Origin: Rhodospirillales bacterium
Lineage (GTDB): Bacteria > Pseudomonadota > Alphaproteobacteria > Acetobacterales > Acetobacteraceae
Assembly (NCBI GenBank): GCA_947447625.1
Contig: CANFKS010000002.1
Coordinates: forward strand, 52,392-116,391
Direction: 5' to 3'
Length of the DNA stretch: 64,000 bases
The position numbers and the translations under genes were made by a program. The notes below the pieces were generated by a model. It searched no databases. It saw only the letters and a list, made by a program, of their open reading frames with translations, and was not told the DNA's origin. This document shows positions 47,373 to 60,930 of the stretch, piece after piece; positions within the stretch are counted from its first letter, which is position 1; each line of letters begins with the position of its first letter.

Positions 47373-48092
47373 TCATCCGGCCCGCGCCGCCACCATCAAG
47401 GCCTTCATGCGCCGCACCACCGCCGGCAACCCGTCAAACACCGCCTGCCCGATCAGGAAATGCCCGATATTGAGCTCCACCACCTCAGCAATCGCCGCCA
47501 CCGGCGCCACATTGTCGAACGTCAGCCCATGCCCGGCATGGCATTCGAGCCCCAATTCCGCCGTCAGCCGCGCCGCCGCCACCAGCCGCTCCAACTCGCC
47601 GGCCGCGCCATGCGCATACCCCCCGGTATGCAATTCCACGATATCCGCCCCGATCGCCGCCGAAGCCCGCAGCTGCACCGGGTCCGGATCGACAAACATC
47701 GAGACCCGGATCCCAGCCGCCTTCAACCGCCCAACGATCCCGCGCAGCGCCACCTCATGCCCCACGACATCGAGGCCCCCCTCGGTCGTCACCTCGGTGC
47801 GCTTCTCCGGCACGATGCAGCACGCATGCGGCCGCACCGCCAGCGCGATCTCTACCATCTCCTCGGTCGCCGCCATTTCGAAATTGAGCGGCTTGTCGAT
47901 CCCCGCCTTCATGGCCGGCACATCGGCATCGCGGATATGCCGCCGATCCTCCCGCAAATGGATCGTGATCCCATCCGCCCCCGCCGCGATCGCCAGCAGC
48001 GCCGCCGCCACGGGGTCCGGATACGCCTCGCCGCGCGCATTGCGCAGCGTCGCGACGTGATCGACATTCACTCCAAGCCGCTGCGCCTTCAT
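47373..48092 (-). CDS. pdxJ: Pyridoxine 5'-phosphate synthase
   Basis: [51 protein letters not shown]. Confidence 0.97.
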   Translation of the reverse strand: MKAQRLGVNVDHVATLRNARGEAYPDPVAAALLAIAAGADGITIHLREDRRHIRDADVPAMKAGIDKPLNFEMAATEEMVEIALAVRPHACCIVPEKRTEVTTEGGLDVVGHEVALRGIVGRLKAAGIRVSMFVDPDPVQLRASAAIGADIVELHTGGYAHGAAGELERLVAAARLTAELGLECHAGHGLTFDNVAPVAAIAEVVELNIGHFLIGQAVFDGLPAVVRRMKALMVAARAG

Positions 48093-49090
48093 GCCGCCAT
48101 CTCCTTGCGTTCCGCCAGATCCGAAGCCAGTTCGATCGCCGCAATCAGGCTCGACGCATCCGCCACCCCCTGCCCGGCAATCGCAAACGCCGTGCCATGA
48201 TCCGGTGACGTGCGAATGATCGGCAGCCCCAGCGTCACATTCACGCCGCGCCGCATATCAAGCGTTTTCAACGGGATCAGCGCCTGATCATGATACATCC
48301 CCATCGCCACATCATACCCCTCGCGCGCCTCGGGCGTGAACATGCTGTCCGCCGCCCACGGCCCCGTTACATTCATCCCCCCCGCCCGCAAAATCTCGAT
48401 TGCCGGGCGGATTACCGCGATCTCCTCCTCCCCCATCGTGCCGTCCTCGCCCGCATGCGGATTGAGCCCCGCCACCGCCAGCCGCGGCCGCGCGATCCCC
48501 CATTGCGTCCGCAACGCCGCTTCCGTCACGCGGCACACATCGACGATCCGCTCCACCGTGATCATCTCCAGCATCCGCCGCAACGAGGCATGCACCGTAA
48601 CCGGCACCACCCGCAAATCCGGGCTCGCCAACATCATCACCGGCAACCGCGCCCCGGTCAGCGCCGCCAGAAACTCGGTATGCCCGGGATAAGCGAACCC
48701 CACGCCATACAATGTCGATTTGTGGATCGGGTTCGTCACCACCCCCGCCGCCTCGCCCACCAGCACCAGCCGCACCGCCCGCTCGATCGAGGCAGTCACC
48801 GCCGAAGCATTCGCCGGATCAGCCCGCCCCGGCATCACCGGCGCCCCAAGCTTCACCGGCAACACCGGCAACGCCTTGCGAAACACCGCCCCCGCCGCCC
48901 CCATTGCATTGATCGCCCGCACCGGCACATCAAGCCCCAGATCGCGCGCAATCCCCGCCAACCGGTCCGGATCATCAAGCGCCACAAACGGCCGGCCGCC
49001 GCGTCGCGCAAGCCATGCCTTCAATGACAACTCCCCGCCGATTCCAGCAGGATCACCCATCGTCAACGCCAAAGGCAGCTTTGTTTCCAT
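48089..49090 (-). CDS. pdxA: 4-hydroxythreonine-4-phosphate dehydrogenase
   Basis: [26 protein letters not shown]...[14 protein letters not shown]...[14 protein letters not shown]...[14 protein letters not shown]. Confidence 0.97.
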   Translation of the reverse strand: METKLPLALTMGDPAGIGGELSLKAWLARRGGRPFVALDDPDRLAGIARDLGLDVPVRAINAMGAAGAVFRKALPVLPVKLGAPVMPGRADPANASAVTASIERAVRLVLVGEAAGVVTNPIHKSTLYGVGFAYPGHTEFLAALTGARLPVMMLASPDLRVVPVTVHASLRRMLEMITVERIVDVCRVTEAALRTQWGIARPRLAVAGLNPHAGEDGTMGEEEIAVIRPAIEILRAGGMNVTGPWAADSMFTPEAREGYDVAMGMYHDQALIPLKTLDMRRGVNVTLGLPIIRTSPDHGTAFAIAGQGVADASSLIAAIELASDLAERKEMAA

Positions 49091-49144
49091 GTGCCCGATG
49101 CTGCCCCGAATCAAAGCGAAAGGCGAGGCCCGCCTCCCGTCACC

Positions 49145-50536
49145 TCAGATATGCAGCGCCCGCCCAGCCACCGCCAGCGCCGCTTCCTTCACCGCCTCGT
49201 TCAGCGTCGGATGGGCATGGCACGTCCGCGCCACATCCTCCGCACTCGCCCCGAATTCCATCGCCAGCGCGATCTCGGCAATCAACGTCCCCGCATCCGG
49301 CCCCAGGATATGCGCGCCCAGCAGCCTGTCCGTCGCCTTGTCCGCCAGCAGCTTCACGAACCCGTCCGTCGCACCCATCGCCCGCGCCCGCCCATTGGCC
49401 ATGAACGGGAACTTGCCGACCCCATACTCGACGCCAGCCGCCTTCAACTCCTCCTCGGTCCTGCCCACCGAAGCCACCTCCGGCGCGGTATAGATCACCC
49501 CGGGGATCACCCCGTAATTGACATGCCCGGCCTGCCCCGCCAGCCGCTCCGCCAGCGCGACCCCCTCATCCTCCGCCTTGTGCGCCAGCATCGGCCCCGC
49601 AATCACATCGCCGATCGCGTAGATCCCAGGCACACTGGTCGCGAAATGCCCGTCGGTTTTCACCCGCCCGCGCTCATCCACCGCCACGCCCGCCTCCGCC
49701 AGCCCAAGCCCCTCGGTGAACGCCCGCCGCCCGATCGCGAGCAGCACGACATCGGCCGCGATCGCCTCGACCTTGCCCGACTTCATCGTCTCGACCGTCA
49801 CCACAACGCCGGTCTCCGACGCCACCGCGCCGGTCACCTTGGCGCCAAGCCTGAACTTGATGCCCTGCCGCCCCAGCACCCGCTCGAACTGCTTGGCCAC
49901 TTCGCCGTCATTGCCCGGGATCAACCGATCCAGGAACTCCACCACCGTCACCTGCGCGCCCAGCCGGCGCCACACGCTGCCGAGTTCGAGGCCGATCACC
50001 CCGCCGCCGATCACCACCAGGTGCCCCGGCACGGCCGACAACTCGAGCGCCCCGGTCGATGTGACGATCCGCGTCTCATCCACCGTCACGCCATTGAGCG
50101 GCATGCTCTCGCTGCCCGTCGCGATCACGATGTACTTCGCGTCATATTCCACGCCGGCCACATCCACGCGTCCGGCGCCAAGGATGCGCCCCGCGCCCTT
50201 CAACCAGGTGATCTTGTTCTTCTTGAACAGGAATTCGACGCCCTTCACATTGGCGCCGACCACCTCCCCCTTGCGCGCCTGCATCCGCGCGAGATCAAGC
50301 TTTACGCCCTCGACCATGATCCCATGGTCCTTCCAGGCATGCAGCGTCTCGGCATAGTTCTCCGAGGATTGCAGCAGCGCCTTGGACGGAATGCACCCGA
50401 CATTGAGGCAAGTGCCCCCCAGGGTCTCGCGCTTCTCCACGCAAGCCACCTTCATGCCCAGTTGCGCCGCCCGGATCGCGCACACATACCCGCCCGGCCC
50501 GGAGCCGATGACGATGACGTCGAAGTTTTCGGACAT
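49145..50536 (-). CDS. lpdA: Dihydrolipoyl dehydrogenase (E3)
   Basis: [55 protein letters not shown]. Confidence 0.97.
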   Translation of the reverse strand: MSENFDVIVIGSGPGGYVCAIRAAQLGMKVACVEKRETLGGTCLNVGCIPSKALLQSSENYAETLHAWKDHGIMVEGVKLDLARMQARKGEVVGANVKGVEFLFKKNKITWLKGAGRILGAGRVDVAGVEYDAKYIVIATGSESMPLNGVTVDETRIVTSTGALELSAVPGHLVVIGGGVIGLELGSVWRRLGAQVTVVEFLDRLIPGNDGEVAKQFERVLGRQGIKFRLGAKVTGAVASETGVVVTVETMKSGKVEAIAADVVLLAIGRRAFTEGLGLAEAGVAVDERGRVKTDGHFATSVPGIYAIGDVIAGPMLAHKAEDEGVALAERLAGQAGHVNYGVIPGVIYTAPEVASVGRTEEELKAAGVEYGVGKFPFMANGRARAMGATDGFVKLLADKATDRLLGAHILGPDAGTLIAEIALAMEFGASAEDVARTCHAHPTLNEAVKEAALAVAGRALHI

Positions 50537-50765
50537 GAACTCGCGTCCTTCTCTGCGGCACGACACTGCGTGCAATTGCGGAATAGTCTCAACTCAAGCT
50601 GGCAGATTGACCCGAAGGACTCGCCCCGGGCCGTCTGAACATCACGGCAAACTCGTCAGCGCAGTATCCACGCGCCATGCGGCTTGGAGCAGATTTTGCT
50701 CGCAACGATCTTCAATTTGTAGGATAATTTACCTTGTTTCGACAACTTCCAAACCGGAGGCAAGG

Positions 50766-51137
50766 ATGAGCTGGGAAGACCAAGGGCGACAGGAACATGG
50801 CTACTTCGGTCACGGCACCTCGACGCACCCGAACGCCACACAACGTCAAGGACGTGCCTCATTCTATGACCTGCTCGGCAACATGCTGGCAAACGGTAAA
50901 ATGTTTGATGCCACAGCAATGAATGCGGCAATGTTGGGCGTCCCGTTCGGAACGATCGTCACTGTCACCTCCCTCAAGGACCCGACAAAATCAATCAACG
51001 GGACGATCACTGACCGTGGACCGTATGCTCCGGAACGAATCATCGATCTGACGCCAACGGCATTCCGGGCGTTATTTGGTGGCACCCGCATAGGCGTTGG
51101 CGACGTGATCGTCGTAATTCCAGCACCATGTTCATAA
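50766..51137 (+). CDS. RlpA-like double-psi beta-barrel protein
   Basis: GRASFYDLLGNMLANGKMFDATAMNAAMLGVPFGTIVTVTSLKDPTKSINGTITDRGPYAPERIIDLTPTAFRALFGG; no signal peptide. Confidence 0.82.
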   Translation: MSWEDQGRQEHGYFGHGTSTHPNATQRQGRASFYDLLGNMLANGKMFDATAMNAAMLGVPFGTIVTVTSLKDPTKSINGTITDRGPYAPERIIDLTPTAFRALFGGTRIGVGDVIVVIPAPCS

Positions 51138-51259
51138 CAGCGCACCCCTAGTGCGCAATCGTTGCGATCACTCTCATAGCCGCCGCGCCTGCCGGCGCGT
51201 CGGCCTGTCGCCTCAGCGTTGACCCGATCAATGGCGCGCCCCGCGGCCGAGTTGCCGGA

Positions 51260-51562
51260 TTGCATATCGAGGTCCCCAATGCAGCATTGGAGACCGTCAT
51301 CGGCATACCTCCCGGTTGGCAAGTCTTGATCGACAACGAGCCTACTTGGACGATCAGAATATCCGCCCATGCAATAGTCGGGGCGGCCTTCCTGGACGAG
51401 GGAGCGCCTATTCCTGGCATACAACTGCGGCCGCAGCCGGGCCATACCTGCAACAGCCCGAACGCCGCACACTCCGCCCGTGTATTCGTCACTCGCTATC
51501 TCAACGACGCGCTGCACGTTGGGCCGCTCCTCCCCTCGCAAATCCGCATCACCGCCGAATAG
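51260..51562 (+). CDS. Hypothetical protein; reading frame extends upstream into a signal-peptide-like stretch without a clear start
   Basis: Frame upstream of the TTG at 51260 reads CAIVAITLIAAAPAGASACRLSVDPINGAPRGRVAG...; follows rlpA-like gene. Confidence 0.45.
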   Translation: MHIEVPNAALETVIGIPPGWQVLIDNEPTWTIRISAHAIVGAAFLDEGAPIPGIQLRPQPGHTCNSPNAAHSARVFVTRYLNDALHVGPLLPSQIRITAE

Positions 51563-51583
51563 CGCTGTCACGAGGAATTCGCC

Positions 51584-52864
51584 CTACAACCCCAACAACA
51601 GCCGCCGCGGATCCTCGATGCCTTCCTTCACACGCACGAGGAACGACACCGCCTCCTTGCCATCGATAATCCGGTGATCATACGACACCGCCAGATACAT
51701 CATCGGCCGAACCTCGACCTTGCCGCCGATCACCACCGCGCGGTCCTGGATCTTGTGCATCCCCAGGATCGCCGACTGCGGCGGATTGAGGATCGGCGTC
51801 GACATCAGCGAGCCATACACCCCGCCATTGGTGATGCTGAACGTCCCGCCCGCCATCTCCTCCAGCCCCAGTCTACCGTCACGCACCTTGCGGCCCATGT
51901 CGGCGATCGATTTCTCGATCTCCGCGAACCCCATCTGATCCACATTGCGCACCACCGGCACCACCAGCCCGTTCGGCCCACCAACCGCAATACCCATATG
52001 GACATAATGCTTGTAGACCACGTCATCCCCGTCGATCTCAGCATTGACCGCCGGAAATTCCTTCAGCGCGGCCACGCAAGCCTTGACGAAAAACGACATG
52101 AATCCAAGCCGCACGCCGCCGTTCTTCTTTTCGAACGCGTCCTTGTACTCGGCCCGCAACGCCATCACCGCCGACATGTCCACCTCGTTGAAGGTGGTCA
52201 AAATCGCCGCCGTGTTCTGCGCCTCCTTCAGCCGTGTCGCGATCGTGCGCCGCAGCCGGGTCATCTTCACCCGCTCCTCGCCGCCCTGCGCCATCCGCGG
52301 CACCACCACGGCCGGCCGCGCCACCGGAGCCGGCGCGACAGCAGCCGGCACCGACAACCGCGCCAGAAACGCCAGCACATCCCCCTTGGTGATCCGCCCG
52401 TCCTTGCCCGTCCCCGCTCCAACGGCAGCAGCCGAAACTCCGCTCTCCTCGATCATCTTCGCCGCAGCCGGCATCGGCGCATGCACCGGCGCGATATCGA
52501 CAGGCCCCGCCGCCGGCCGTGCCACCGGTCCGCTCGCCGACGGCGGCGGATTCACCCCCGCCTGCGGATTGGCAGCCGGCCGCGCCGTCTCGACCGGCTT
52601 CGACACGGAACCCGCAACAGCACCGGCCTCCACCAGCCCCAGCAGCGCACCCACCGAAACCTCGCCGCCTTCAGCCACCACGATCTCCGCCAGGCGCCCC
52701 GCCGCCGGCGCAGGCACCTCGACCGTCACCTTGTCGGTCTCAAGCTCCACCAACGGCTCATCCGCCGCCACCGCGTCACCCGCCTTCTTGAGCCACCGCG
52801 CAACCGTCGCCGTGCTCACGCTTTCGCCCAGACCAGGCACCTTGATCTCAATAGACATACTCAA
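51584..52864 (-). CDS. sucB: 2-oxoglutarate dehydrogenase E2 (dihydrolipoyllysine succinyltransferase)
   Basis: [26 protein letters not shown]...[17 protein letters not shown]...[23 protein letters not shown]. Confidence 0.97.
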   Translation of the reverse strand: MSMSIEIKVPGLGESVSTATVARWLKKAGDAVAADEPLVELETDKVTVEVPAPAAGRLAEIVVAEGGEVSVGALLGLVEAGAVAGSVSKPVETARPAANPQAGVNPPPSASGPVARPAAGPVDIAPVHAPMPAAAKMIEESGVSAAAVGAGTGKDGRITKGDVLAFLARLSVPAAVAPAPVARPAVVVPRMAQGGEERVKMTRLRRTIATRLKEAQNTAAILTTFNEVDMSAVMALRAEYKDAFEKKNGGVRLGFMSFFVKACVAALKEFPAVNAEIDGDDVVYKHYVHMGIAVGGPNGLVVPVVRNVDQMGFAEIEKSIADMGRKVRDGRLGLEEMAGGTFSITNGGVYGSLMSTPILNPPQSAILGMHKIQDRAVVIGGKVEVRPMMYLAVSYDHRIIDGKEAVSFLVRVKEGIEDPRRLLLGL

Positions 52865-52888
52865 AACCCCGTTCTGGAGTGAAATCGT

Positions 52889-55705
52889 TCAGTCGAGAGC
52901 CAGAGCCGCCGCAACCAGGGCCGCCTGTTCCGCCGCATGGGTCTTGGCCAGGCCCGTCGCGGGACTCGCAGCCTCCGGCCGCCCGACATAAGCCGGCCGC
53001 TTGGCCCGAACGTCGAGCCCGCCCAACACCTTCTCGATCCGCCGGTCAACGAACGTCCAGGCGCCCATATTCTCCGGCTCCTCCTGGCACCACACCACCT
53101 GCGCCTCGGGATACTTCGCCAATTCCCGCGGCAGCGACACCACCGGGAACGGATACAACTGCTCCACCCGCACGATCGCCACATTGGTGATCCCGCGCGC
53201 CCGCCGCTCCGCCAGCAGATCGTAATAGACCTTGCCCGTGCACAGCACGACGCGCTTCACCGCGCCACCCGGCGCAATCTCGTCGATCTCCGGGATCACC
53301 GGCAGGAACCGGCTGCCCGGCCCGAACGCCTCAAGCTTCGACACCGCCAACTTGTGCCGCAACAACGATTTCGGCGTCATCAGCACCAGCGGCTTGCGGA
53401 AATTGCGCTTCAACTGCCGGCGCAGCGCATGGAAATAATTCGCCGGCGTGGTCAAATTCCCCACCGCCATGTTCCGCTCGGCACACAACTGCAGATACCG
53501 CTCCAACCGCGCCGAGGAATGCTCCGGCCCCTGCCCTTCGTAGCCATGCGGCAGCAGCATCACGAGCCCCGACATCCGCAGCCACTTGCTCTCGCCCGAT
53601 GCCAGGAACTGATCGATAATTACCTGCGCGCCATTGGCAAAATCGCCAAATTGCGCCTCCCACAACACCAGCGTCCGCGGATCAGCAAGCGTATAGCCAT
53701 ACTCAAACCCAAGTACCCCCACTTCCGAAAGCAGAGAATTGTAGATCTCGATCTTAGGCTGCGCCGTGTCGATATTATTGAGCGGCACATATTCGTTCTG
53801 GTTGTTCTGATCGACCAGCACCGCATGACGCTGGCTGAACGTACCACGCTGCACATCCTCGCCTGACAGCCGCACCCGATGCCCGTCCAACAGCAGCGAT
53901 CCGAACGCCAGCGCCTCGCCCGTCGCCCAGTCAACCCCCTCCCCGGTCTCGATCGCGGTCCGCTTGGCATCCAACTGCCGCGCGATCTTCGAATTCACCT
54001 CGAACCCCGCCGGCGCCCGCGATATCGCCATGCCGATCCGCTTCAGTTGATCGTCCGGCGCCGCCGTCTCGCCCTCGGTCCCCTCGGCCTCATTGCCCGG
54101 CACCGTCAGCCCAGCCCAATGCCCCTCAAGCCAATCCGCCTTGTTCGGCTTATACGCCTGCGCCGCCTGGTAGGCCGCCTCCAGCTTGTCCGCAAAACCG
54201 TCCCACATCGCCTTCGCATCGTCCGCCGCCAGCACGCCCTCCGCCGCCAACCGCTCGGCATACAGCGTCCGCGTCGTCTTCATCTCCTTGATGGCGCGAT
54301 ACATGATCGGCTGCGTGAACGCCGGCTCATCCGTCTCGTTGTGCCCATGCCGCCGGTAGCACACGATATCAAGCACGAAATCGGTCGCAAATTCCTGCCG
54401 GAACTCCGCCGCCATCTGCGCGCACCACACCACCGCCTCTGGGTCGTCGCCATTGACGTGCAGGATCGGCACCTGGATCGACTTCGCCACATCCGTGCAG
54501 TACAGCCCCGAATACGCATGCGCCGGCACCGTCGTGAACCCGATCTGGTTGTTCACGATCACATGGACCGTCCCGCCGGTGCGGTAGCCGATCAACTGGC
54601 TCATCGCCAGCGTCTCATACACCAGGCCCTGCCCCGCGAACGCCGCATCCCCATGCATCAGGATGCCCATCACCGACCGCCGTGCCCGCGTATCCCCGGC
54701 CATATCCTGCCGCGCCCGCACCTTGCCGACCACCACCGGATCGACCGCCTCCAGATGCGACGGGTTCGGCTGCAACGACAAATGCACCATATGCCCGGCG
54801 ATCTCGACATCAGTCGACGTGCCGAGATGGTACTTCACATCCCCCGAACCCTGCACATCATCGGGCTTGAACGATGACCCGCCGAACTCGCTGAACAGCG
54901 CCGCATACGGCTTCTTGACGATATTCACCAACGTATTCAACCGCCCACGATGCGGCATCCCGATCGCGATCTCCCGCACGCCAGCCTTCGCGGCCGTCTC
55001 GATGATCGCCTGCACCGCCGGAATCGTCACCTCGCCGCCCTCAAGCCCGAAGCGCTTGGTCCCCACATAGCGCCGCTGGCAGAACGATTCGAGCCCCTCG
55101 GCTTCCGTCAACTGCTGCAAAATAACCTTCTTCGCCGCCCGCCCGAACGAACTCCGCCACGGCGCGCCCTCCACCCGCCGCTGGATCCAGGCCTTCTGGT
55201 CCGGATCCTGGATATGCATGAACTCCACGCCGATCGGCCCGCAATAGGTCTCGCGCAACACCTGCAAAATCTGCCGCGGCGTCGCCGTCTCCAAACCCAG
55301 CACATTGTCGATGAACACCGGACGATCCATATCCGCAGGCCCAAACCCATAGGTGATCGGGTCCAATTCCGGATGCGGCTTCGGCACCTGCAGCCCGAGC
55401 GGATCAAGCTTCGCCTCCAGATGCCCGCGCACCCGATAGGTGCGGATCATCATCAGCGCACGCACACTGTCCTTCGTCGCAGCGCGCACCGCCCCAGACC
55501 CGGCCGCCTGAACCGGCGCCGCCGCATAGGACGCGCCCGCCACATCCATCAACACCGCCCGGGCATCCTCATCCATCGCCGCGAACACCGACGCATACCC
55601 CGGATCAACCGACCCCGGATCCGCCTCCCACTGCTCATAGACATCGGCAATGAACGCCGCATTGGCCCCGCTGAACGCCGAAGCCAGAACGTCAATACCC
55701 GCCAT
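52889..55705 (-). CDS. sucA: 2-oxoglutarate dehydrogenase E1
   Basis: Start MAGIDVLASAFSG at 55705; GMPHRGRLNTLVNI, DVKYHLGTSTDVEIAG, CYRRHGHNETDEPAFTQP. Confidence 0.97.
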   Translation of the reverse strand: MAGIDVLASAFSGANAAFIADVYEQWEADPGSVDPGYASVFAAMDEDARAVLMDVAGASYAAAPVQAAGSGAVRAATKDSVRALMMIRTYRVRGHLEAKLDPLGLQVPKPHPELDPITYGFGPADMDRPVFIDNVLGLETATPRQILQVLRETYCGPIGVEFMHIQDPDQKAWIQRRVEGAPWRSSFGRAAKKVILQQLTEAEGLESFCQRRYVGTKRFGLEGGEVTIPAVQAIIETAAKAGVREIAIGMPHRGRLNTLVNIVKKPYAALFSEFGGSSFKPDDVQGSGDVKYHLGTSTDVEIAGHMVHLSLQPNPSHLEAVDPVVVGKVRARQDMAGDTRARRSVMGILMHGDAAFAGQGLVYETLAMSQLIGYRTGGTVHVIVNNQIGFTTVPAHAYSGLYCTDVAKSIQVPILHVNGDDPEAVVWCAQMAAEFRQEFATDFVLDIVCYRRHGHNETDEPAFTQPIMYRAIKEMKTTRTLYAERLAAEGVLAADDAKAMWDGFADKLEAAYQAAQAYKPNKADWLEGHWAGLTVPGNEAEGTEGETAAPDDQLKRIGMAISRAPAGFEVNSKIARQLDAKRTAIETGEGVDWATGEALAFGSLLLDGHRVRLSGEDVQRGTFSQRHAVLVDQNNQNEYVPLNNIDTAQPKIEIYNSLLSEVGVLGFEYGYTLADPRTLVLWEAQFGDFANGAQVIIDQFLASGESKWLRMSGLVMLLPHGYEGQGPEHSSARLERYLQLCAERNMAVGNLTTPANYFHALRRQLKRNFRKPLVLMTPKSLLRHKLAVSKLEAFGPGSRFLPVIPEIDEIAPGGAVKRVVLCTGKVYYDLLAERRARGITNVAIVRVEQLYPFPVVSLPRELAKYPEAQVVWCQEEPENMGAWTFVDRRIEKVLGGLDVRAKRPAYVGRPEAASPATGLAKTHAAEQAALVAAALALD

Positions 55706-55779
55706 CGCACAAACCTCGCCGCTGTGCCACGCAAGAGACGGCGTGGCGGTGGAAAGCAAGAAAGCCCAAGGCGCGCTGC

Positions 55780-55980
55780 CCTGGACCCGCTGGGGGCAGA
55801 GCCCCCAGACCCGCATTTATTCAAGAGGTTCCTGGTTTGAGACAGGAGCCCGCACCGAGGTTTCACCCACCGTGTCAGCCCCTCTCTCAAACCAGGAACA
55901 GCCTTCAAATGAAGGGTTCCAAAAGGTTACCCCAGGCGATACGCCGGGGCGAAGTCCAGGGGCTGCCCCCTGGACTTGCG
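55780..55980. repeat. Palindrome-rich intergenic element between sucD and sucA
   Basis: Inverted repeats CTGGGGGCagaGCCCCCAG (55790-55808), GTTCCTGGTTTGAGA/TCTCAAACCAGGAAC (55828-55842/55885-55899), GTCCAGGGG/CCCCTGGAC (55954-55975). Confidence 0.85.
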
Positions 55981-55984
55981 TGTC

Positions 55985-56859
55985 TTACCCCCGCAACGCC
56001 TTCAGCATCGTCGAACCCAGCGCCGCCGGACTCTCCGCAACATGCACGCCAGCCAAACGCATCGCCTCAAACTTCGCAGCAGCCGTGTCGTTGCCGCCGC
56101 TGATCACCGCGCCGGCATGACCCATCCGCCGCCCCGGAGGCGCCGTCGCACCGGCGATGAACCCAACCGTCGGCTTCTTGATCCTGTTCGACGCGATAAA
56201 CGCCGCCGCATCGATCTCGCTCTGCCCGCCGATCTCCCCGATCATGATGATCGCCTCGGTCTCATCATCGGCCAGAAACATTTCCAAAACCTCAATGAAG
56301 TCGGTACCCTTCACCGGGTCGCCGCCAATCCCGACGCAGGTGCTCTGCCCGAGCCCCGCGGCCGTGGTCTGCGCCACCGCCTCATACGTGAGCGTGCCGG
56401 ACCGGGATACAATCCCCACCTTGCCGCGCCGATGGATATGCCCCGGCATGATGCCGATCTTGCAGGCATCCGGCGTGATCACGCCCGGGCAGTTCGGCCC
56501 GATCAACAGCGACCGGCTGCCCGACAACGCCCGCTTCACCCGCACCATGTCGAGCACCGGAATGCCCTCGGTGATGCACACGATCAGCGCAATCTCGCTC
56601 TCGATCGCTTCCAGGATCGCATCCGCCGCAAACGCCGGCGGCACATAGATCGCGCTCGCGCTCACCCGCGTGGCCGAAACCGCCTGGGCCACCGTGTCCC
56701 ACACGGGCAGGCCCAGATGGATGCTGCCGCCTTTCCCCGGCGTCACGCCGCCCACCATCCTCGTCCCGTAGGCGATCGCCTGCTCGGAATGGAACGTGCC
56801 CTGCGCGCCGGTAAAGCCCTGGCATATCACCGTGGTATTGGCATCGACGAGAACAGCCA

Positions 56860-56860
<1 letters not shown>
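55985..56860 (-). CDS. sucD: Succinyl-CoA synthetase subunit alpha
   Basis: [45 protein letters not shown]...[10 protein letters not shown]. Confidence 0.97.
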
Positions 56861-58056
<1,196 letters not shown>

Positions 58057-58060
58057 GCGA

Positions 58061-59104
<1,044 letters not shown>

Positions 59105-59240
59105 CTAGGGGCGCCCGGACACCCGTAAGGCGCCCGGTCACTAGCCCAAAGCCCCACAGGCGGCAAGACGCACCGCACGCGCGGCCGTATGACATTCTGC
59201 GCCGCCACCTATGAAGAAAGCGTTTACCCCCCAAGAACCC

Positions 59241-60404
59241 TCAGGTCAGGTGGTGCAGGCCGAGATAATCCTGGCTCTGCATCTCCTCCAGGCGTGACGC
59301 CGTGCGCTCGAACATCTTCGCGTTTTCGCCGCGCATATAAAGCTGGTCCGGCATGGCCTCGGCCGAGGCCACAAGTTTCACCCGATGGTCATACAGCGTG
59401 TCGATCAGCACGATGAAACGCCGCGCCACATCGAAATTATCGGGCGACAACCGCGGAATACCATCCAGCACCACGCAATGGTATTGCGTCGCCAGCGCCA
59501 GATAGTCCCCCGCTCCGCGCGGCTGGCCGCATAATTCCATGAAGTCGAACCGCGCCACCCCTTCGGCCGCGCACGGCACTTTGAGCGTGCGCCCCATCAC
59601 CAGCAGCGACTCCTCGCGCGGCACGGCATGGCCGGTCAATTCGTCGAACGCGCTGTCCAGCGCCCGCTCCGCCCGCCCGCCCGGCGGCACATGCCAGGTC
59701 GACATTCCGCGCAGTCTCGCGCGGCGGAAATCCCGCCCGGCATCCATCACCAGCAGGTCGAGGTTCTTTTTGATCAGCGCGATGAACGGCAAAAACGCAT
59801 CCCGTCCGGGCTGGCCGCGGAACAGATCATCCGGCGCCGTGTTCGATGTCGTCACCACCACCACCGCGCGATCGAACAGCCCCTGGAACAGCCGGCCCAG
59901 GATCATCGCATCCGCGATGTCGTTGACCTGGAATTCGTCAAAACACAGCAGCGCCGCCTCGGCCGCGATGGCATCGGCCAGCGGCGGAATCGGATCGGTG
60001 CCCCCGGGGTTGGCCTTCTTCCAGGCATGCACCCTGGCATGCGCATCCTGCATGAAGCGATGGAAATGCATGCGTTTGCGGCGTTTGACCTCGGCGGCAG
60101 CGAAAAACAGGTCCATCAGCATCGACTTGCCACGCCCGACCGTGCCAACCAGATACAACCCGTTCGGCCGCGCCGCCTCCGCCCCCCCGGCTGGCTTGCG
60201 ACGAAAAAATCGGCCCAGAAATCCGTTGTTTGCCGCAGCCGTGCCGGGTCCGGGGTCGTAGCCGCGCAAACGGATCCACAAATCCTGCAATTGCTCGGCA
60301 GCCATCCGCTGCGACGGATCGGGCGCCAGCAGCCCTTGCGCCACGCGGGCGCGATAGGCGGGCAATGGGCCGTGGCTCAGGTCTTCGGGATCGTGTGCGT
60401 CCAT
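59241..60404 (-). CDS. zapE: AFG1-like ATPase, cell division protein ZapE
   Basis: GLYLVGTVGRGKSMLMDLFF...RKRMHFHRFMQDAHARVH...LLCFDEFQVNDIADAMILGRLF. Confidence 0.95.
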   Translation of the reverse strand: MDAHDPEDLSHGPLPAYRARVAQGLLAPDPSQRMAAEQLQDLWIRLRGYDPGPGTAAANNGFLGRFFRRKPAGGAEAARPNGLYLVGTVGRGKSMLMDLFFAAAEVKRRKRMHFHRFMQDAHARVHAWKKANPGGTDPIPPLADAIAAEAALLCFDEFQVNDIADAMILGRLFQGLFDRAVVVVTTSNTAPDDLFRGQPGRDAFLPFIALIKKNLDLLVMDAGRDFRRARLRGMSTWHVPPGGRAERALDSAFDELTGHAVPREESLLVMGRTLKVPCAAEGVARFDFMELCGQPRGAGDYLALATQYHCVVLDGIPRLSPDNFDVARRFIVLIDTLYDHRVKLVASAEAMPDQLYMRGENAKMFERTASRLEEMQSQDYLGLHHLT

Positions 60405-60475
60405 GGTGCGGCGCGCAATATCAGGAGATCGCGCGGTTTGGTATAGTCGGCGGCCTTCGTATCAGCAGGACCGCC

Positions 60476-60892
60476 ATGACCGACGCCGCAACCACCATCC
60501 GTGCCTACTACGCCGCCTTCAACGCCGGGGACACCGAGGCCTTCCTCGGCCTGCTTACCGAGGATGTGATCCACGACATCAGCCAGGGCGGCCGCGAGGC
60601 CGGGCGCGCCGCATTTCGCCGTTTCATGGGCCATATGGATCGCTGCTACAAGGAAACCCTGACCGACCTCGTGGTCATGGCGTCACCCGACGGCAGGCGC
60701 GCGGCTGCGGAGTTCGTCGTGCATGGCACCTATCTGGCGACCGACCCCGGCGTTCCCGCCGGCACGGCGCCGGCACGGGGACAAACCTATAGCCTGCCCG
60801 CCGGCGCCTTTTTCGAATTGCGCGACGGCAAGGTCTCGCGGATCTCGAACCACTACAATCTCGGCGACTGGATCGCCCAGGTGAACGCCTAG
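60476..60892 (+). CDS. NTF2/SnoaL-like (ketosteroid isomerase-related) protein
   Basis: MTDAATTIRAYYAAFNAGDTEAFLGLLTEDVIHDISQGGREAGRAAFRRFMGHMDRCYKETL. Confidence 0.88.
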   Translation: MTDAATTIRAYYAAFNAGDTEAFLGLLTEDVIHDISQGGREAGRAAFRRFMGHMDRCYKETLTDLVVMASPDGRRAAAEFVVHGTYLATDPGVPAGTAPARGQTYSLPAGAFFELRDGKVSRISNHYNLGDWIAQVNA

Positions 60893-60930
60893 AGCTGGAT
60901 GCCTTCTGATAGGCGAAGGCATCCAGCTCT
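60891..60930. terminator. Strong hairpin with 16-bp perfect stem
   Basis: AGAGCTGGATGCCTTC tgataggc GAAGGCATCCAGCTCT followed by aattttt; starts inside the upstream stop codon. Confidence 0.8.

Noticed and set aside
45502-48060. 852-aa plus-strand ORF
   Set aside because: Antisense across dnaX, SRP RNA and pdxJ; Arg/His/Pro-rich shadow frame.
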